Made by a program: the position numbers and the translations under genes. Below the pieces are notes generated by a model. The model saw only the letters and a program-made list of their open reading frames with translations. It did not search any database and was not told the DNA's origin. DNA of 8,904 bases from Clostridiaceae bacterium UBA6110 (GTDB lineage: Bacteria; Bacillota; Clostridia; Clostridiales; Clostridiaceae), in the NCBI GenBank assembly GCA_002428415.1, contig DIWI01000086.1, positions 32,702-41,605 of the forward strand, given 5' to 3'. Shown here piece by piece: positions 6,481-8,904 of the stretch (its first letter is position 1; every line of letters begins with the position of its first letter).

Positions 6481-7041
6481 ATCGATTTCTAAAGATACAT
6501 TTAATATAATTAATATTTGCATATATCTCTAAGTTCATATTATCACTGTAGCTTAACCTTTTCAATTTCAACGCCGTGAACATATTATGCATTTTTTGTA
6601 TTTATTCAACATAATTCGGACACTTTGTATCAACATTTTTATCAAATCATTACTTATTCTATATATTAATATCAGTTAATCAATTTTGAATATTCGACAT
6701 TTTATTTTAACTATAGTAAAATTCTTTATTAATGTCATAATCTATTTAAATATCTATTTGTTCTATAATTTATTATCTATGTTCTTCAGAGAGTATTCTT
6801 GCCCTATCCATTTATACGCTTTATGCCAGGAAATCCTTTCTGCGATATATGCAATTCACAGAAGATCAACACATAACATTACAATGTTTGCCATCAATAT
6901 TGCATTTTCTACAGTTTGCGTATTCGCATCATCCAAGTAAACCGCAATAAATGGATTTATTAATTAACCTTGAGTAAAAAGATTGAAGTGTACTCAGTTA
7001 TTGTTAGCACCTTACCCCGAAGATTGATTGTCTGAATTTGC
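6481..7041. other. AT-rich intergenic region between the two adhesin genes
   Basis: This stretch is much richer in A and T than the flanking genes, most strongly from about 6481 to 6800. It holds the adhesin promoter at its left end. From about 6570 to 7041 I see no credible gene: the only ORF over 80 codons (6686-6940, plus strand) needs a TTG start, has no ribosome binding site and encodes a composition-driven hydrophobic peptide. A weak inverted repeat, TGAGTA (6971-6976) with TACTCA (6991-6996), has no evident role. Confidence 0.6.
6537..6565 (-). promoter_or_regulatory. SigA-type promoter of the first adhesin
   Basis: TTGAAA (6565-6560) and TAATAT (6542-6537) are separated by exactly 17 bases on the minus strand. 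The start point would be near 6530, giving a leader of about 190 bases that contains the small ORF and the hairpins. Confidence 0.6.
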
Positions 7042-7043
7042 GT

Positions 7044-7084
7044 AAAAAGATGCCACCCCGACAGGCTGAGCCTTCCGGGGTGGC
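7044..7084 (-). terminator. Strong terminator of the second adhesin gene
   Basis: A 9-bp stem, GCCACCCCG (7052-7060) with CGGGGTGGC (7076-7084), encloses a further short inner stem (AGGC/GCCT). On the minus strand it is followed by ATCTTTTTA. It starts 13 bases after the stop codon and insulates the second adhesin from the first. Confidence 0.93.
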
Positions 7085-7096
7085 TGTGTCACTTGT

Positions 7097-8904
7097 TTAG
7101 CCTATTCTTCTCCTCTTGCCTTTCATGAGGACCGCTCCGCCTATGATGGCCATAGCGCCCATGAGATACAGGAGTTCGCTTGGGATTCCGCCTGTCTGCG
7201 GAAGTTCTTCTTCCTCAGTGTTAGGAATCCTTACATCGAATGTCAATCCGCTCTTGTTTACGTTGATGCTGTAGGTCTGGGTTGTAAGGACATATCCTTC
7301 AGGCGCTGTTACCTCAGAGATTATGTATTCTCCGTATGGCAGCTTGACCTTGAGTAGTCCGTCCGCCCCTGTGGTACCTTCGAATACTACAGTACCAGCT
7401 TTGTCCTTGATCACCATCTTGGCTCCAGCCAGGACTTCTTCAGTTACAGAATCAACCTTTCTAAGTGTTATGTCTCCCATGATCTTTACATTGACCACGG
7501 TCGCAGGAGTTGTTACTACAGTCTCACCCTGCATAGTTACAGCTACCGGTATCACAAGCTCGCTCTTCTCATATCCAGCAGGTGCGCTGATTTCCTTTAT
7601 CTTGTACTCTCCGTACTCGACATCAGTGAACCTGACCAGTCCGTCAGCAAGGCTTGTAGCCGTCTTGAGAGGTATTGCAAACATCGTGTCTGTCACTGCA
7701 TAGAGTCCGAATACCGCTCCCGCAAGAGGCATATTCGAATCGTCATGCTTGTGGAATTCTATGGTGCCCTTGATCCTCGTATTGCTGATTTCGAATCCCT
7801 CGATTACCTTTACGTATCCTGCCACAGCAGCTTCTTCTACACTGTAGATGTATGGGTTGCCATTGTAGTCAGTAACATCCAGATTGTTCCAGGTGTATTC
7901 ATTTGTTCCGCTTGGAAGGCCCACAGGATCTCCAACCATCATCTTATCGCCATCAGCTATCTTCCTGTAAAGCTGGATATAGATCGTCGGCCTTGGTTCA
8001 GGTCCGCCAACCCAGATCTTTTCTACAGTCACATAGGTCTTAGGTGATACATATTCATTTGTTACTTCCATGCCTTCTTCGATCTTCTCGTAATTCTCTC
8101 CGGTCACTACCTCTTCTACATAGTAGGTGTACGGTATTCCATCAAAATCGGTTGTAGGCACATCTTCCCAGATGTATTCGGAGGTTCCGTCCGGCAGTTC
8201 AACCGGCTCTCCTACCATTTCAGGTTCTCCTTCAGGTATCATCCTCCAGAGCTGAAGCTCTATTGTAGGTCTCGGACTAGGTCCGCCCATCCAGATCTTG
8301 GTTCCTGTCACATCTCCTGTAGGAGTAACATAGGTATTGGTAACTGTCATTCCATCTTCTGTCTTGTTGTAGTTGGTTGGCTCTTCAACCTCCATGATCG
8401 TATAGATGTATGGAATTCCATCAGTATTGAATTCTTCAACATCCTCCCACTTGTATTCAGTGGTTCCATCCATAAGGGTTATCGGATCCCTGACAGCTTC
8501 TTCTTCTCCACCCTGAATCATCCTGTAAAGCTGAAGCTCTACATCAGGTCTTGGTGAAGGTCCGCCTGCCCAGATCTTGGTTCCAGTAACGTCAATCAGA
8601 GGTGAATGGTATGTGTTTGTAACATCCATTCCATCAAGCGCCTTGCTGTAGTTTTCAGGTACAGTCACTTCATCCACAGTGTACATGTAAGGAACTCCGT
8701 CGTTGTCGTACTGAGGTACATCCTCCCACTTATATGTGGTTGTCCCATCCATAAGCGTTACAGGATCTCCTACAGCCATCTTAGGTCCTGCCCCTATCTG
8801 CCTGAACAGCTGTAGCTGTATGTCAGGTCTCGGTTCAGGTCCTCCGACCCAGATCTTTGTTCCAGTTACATCTATGAGCGGTGAGTTGTATCTGTTGGTT
8901 ACTG
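7097..8904 (-). CDS. Paralogous LPQTG-anchored Cna_B/SpaA adhesin (5' end beyond window)
   Basis: The frame is open from the right edge to a TAA at 7097, giving 601 visible residues. The Met at 8779 is internal: the frame continues upstream as a typical Cna_B repeat, so the real start lies outside. Numbering from the edge, VTNRY closes one Cna_B repeat, and four more follow (about 10-98, 103-191, 196-284, 289-376). Their predicted isopeptide Lys are K16, K109, K202 and K295, with catalytic Glu E78, E171, E264 and E357. Two SpaA-type modules (379-471; 476-561) carry ISAPAGY and VTAPEGY E-box-like motifs. LPQTG is at 567-571, followed by a hydrophobic segment and a KGKRRRIG tail. The role is a covalently wall-anchored stalk; the binding head must lie in the missing N-terminus. 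The whole visible part aligns module by module with the C-terminal two thirds of the adhesin at 3714-6341, so the two are tandem paralogues, though they may bind different targets. Confidence 0.92.
   Translation of the reverse strand, partial: VTNRYNSPLIDVTGTKIWVGGPEPRPDIQLQLFRQIGAGPKMAVGDPVTLMDGTTTYKWEDVPQYDNDGVPYMYTVDEVTVPENYSKALDGMDVTNTYHSPLIDVTGTKIWAGGPSPRPDVELQLYRMIQGGEEEAVRDPITLMDGTTEYKWEDVEEFNTDGIPYIYTIMEVEEPTNYNKTEDGMTVTNTYVTPTGDVTGTKIWMGGPSPRPTIELQLWRMIPEGEPEMVGEPVELPDGTSEYIWEDVPTTDFDGIPYTYYVEEVVTGENYEKIEEGMEVTNEYVSPKTYVTVEKIWVGGPEPRPTIYIQLYRKIADGDKMMVGDPVGLPSGTNEYTWNNLDVTDYNGNPYIYSVEEAAVAGYVKVIEGFEISNTRIKGTIEFHKHDDSNMPLAGAVFGLYAVTDTMFAIPLKTATSLADGLVRFTDVEYGEYKIKEISAPAGYEKSELVIPVAVTMQGETVVTTPATVVNVKIMGDITLRKVDSVTEEVLAGAKMVIKDKAGTVVFEGTTGADGLLKVKLPYGEYIISEVTAPEGYVLTTQTYSINVNKSGLTFDVRIPNTEEEELPQTGGIPSELLYLMGAMAIIGGAVLMKGKRRRIG
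7775..8904 (-). repeat. Cna_B coding repeats in the second adhesin (four plus a partial)
   Basis: Units of about 270-280 bases run to the right edge and probably beyond. Three consecutive units open with the same DVTGTKIW segment, which makes them more alike than the repeats of the first adhesin and suggests more recent expansion. The last unit opens TYVTVEKIW and matches the last unit of the first adhesin (TYVTLQKIW). Confidence 0.85.

Noticed and set aside
6686..6940. 84-codon plus-strand ORF in the AT-rich gap
   Set aside because: It needs a TTG start with no ribosome binding site, and its Ile/Phe/Asn/Tyr-rich product reflects AT-rich sequence rather than a protein.
7323..8047. Plus-strand ORFs opposite the second adhesin
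   Set aside because: Antisense shadows of the Cna_B and SpaA coding sequence with no independent coding evidence.
8779..8779. Start of the second adhesin at an internal Met
   Set aside because: The frame continues upstream to the window edge as a normal Cna_B repeat, and no ribosome binding site precedes this Met.
4386..8904. CRISPR array or DNA-level tandem repeats suggested by the recurring segments
   Set aside because: The periodicity is about 270 bases, fully coding, and diverged at the DNA level; there are no short identical repeats with unique spacers.

Overview
The window looks like a chromosomal segment of a low-to-moderate GC Firmicute, probably in Clostridia. The grounds are sortase-type (LPxTG) wall proteins with Cna_B modules, strong AGGAGG-type ribosome binding sites, SigA-like promoters, a GerMN-domain lipoprotein, and many factor-independent terminators. 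Assignment below class level is not possible from this sequence alone.

Layout, left to right. (1) 1-1148, minus: an ATP-grasp ligase whose C-terminus runs off the left edge, with a clear promoter upstream. (2) 1149-1660: non-coding, with one weak plus-strand promoter candidate. (3) 1661-2329, plus: a small FMN nitroreductase-family gene interrupted by a single in-frame TGA at a position where relatives have Gly; the frame is otherwise intact. (4) 2430-3515, minus: a secreted lipoprotein with a Thr/Pro-rich linker and a C-terminal GerMN domain, with its own terminator and an upstream region carrying a TATAAT box and two neighbouring 17-bp dyads. (5) 3714-6341, minus: an 875-residue LPQTG-anchored surface adhesin with a signal peptide, an unclassified head domain, five Cna_B-like modules, two SpaA-type modules and a sortase motif. 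(6) 6342-7096: a long, mostly AT-rich intergenic region. Its part next to the adhesin holds a good SigA-like promoter, a structured leader with a terminator-like hairpin, and a 29-codon ORF that ends two bases before the adhesin start codon. (7) 7097-8904, minus: a second, paralogous LPQTG adhesin whose N-terminus lies beyond the right edge.

The two adhesins share the same C-terminal architecture and form a tandem pair of cell-wall stalk proteins. In nearly every Cna_B and SpaA module the Lys, Glu and Asn expected for an intramolecular isopeptide bond can be seen, so both proteins should be rigid, protease-resistant rods. Each gene on the minus strand ends at its own terminator, so these are separate transcription units rather than one operon. 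No sortase gene is in the window. The most interesting unexplained element is the leader of the first adhesin (6344-6464), where a hairpin with a U-tract, a competing alternative pairing and a small ORF overlap in a way that suggests attenuation or translational coupling.
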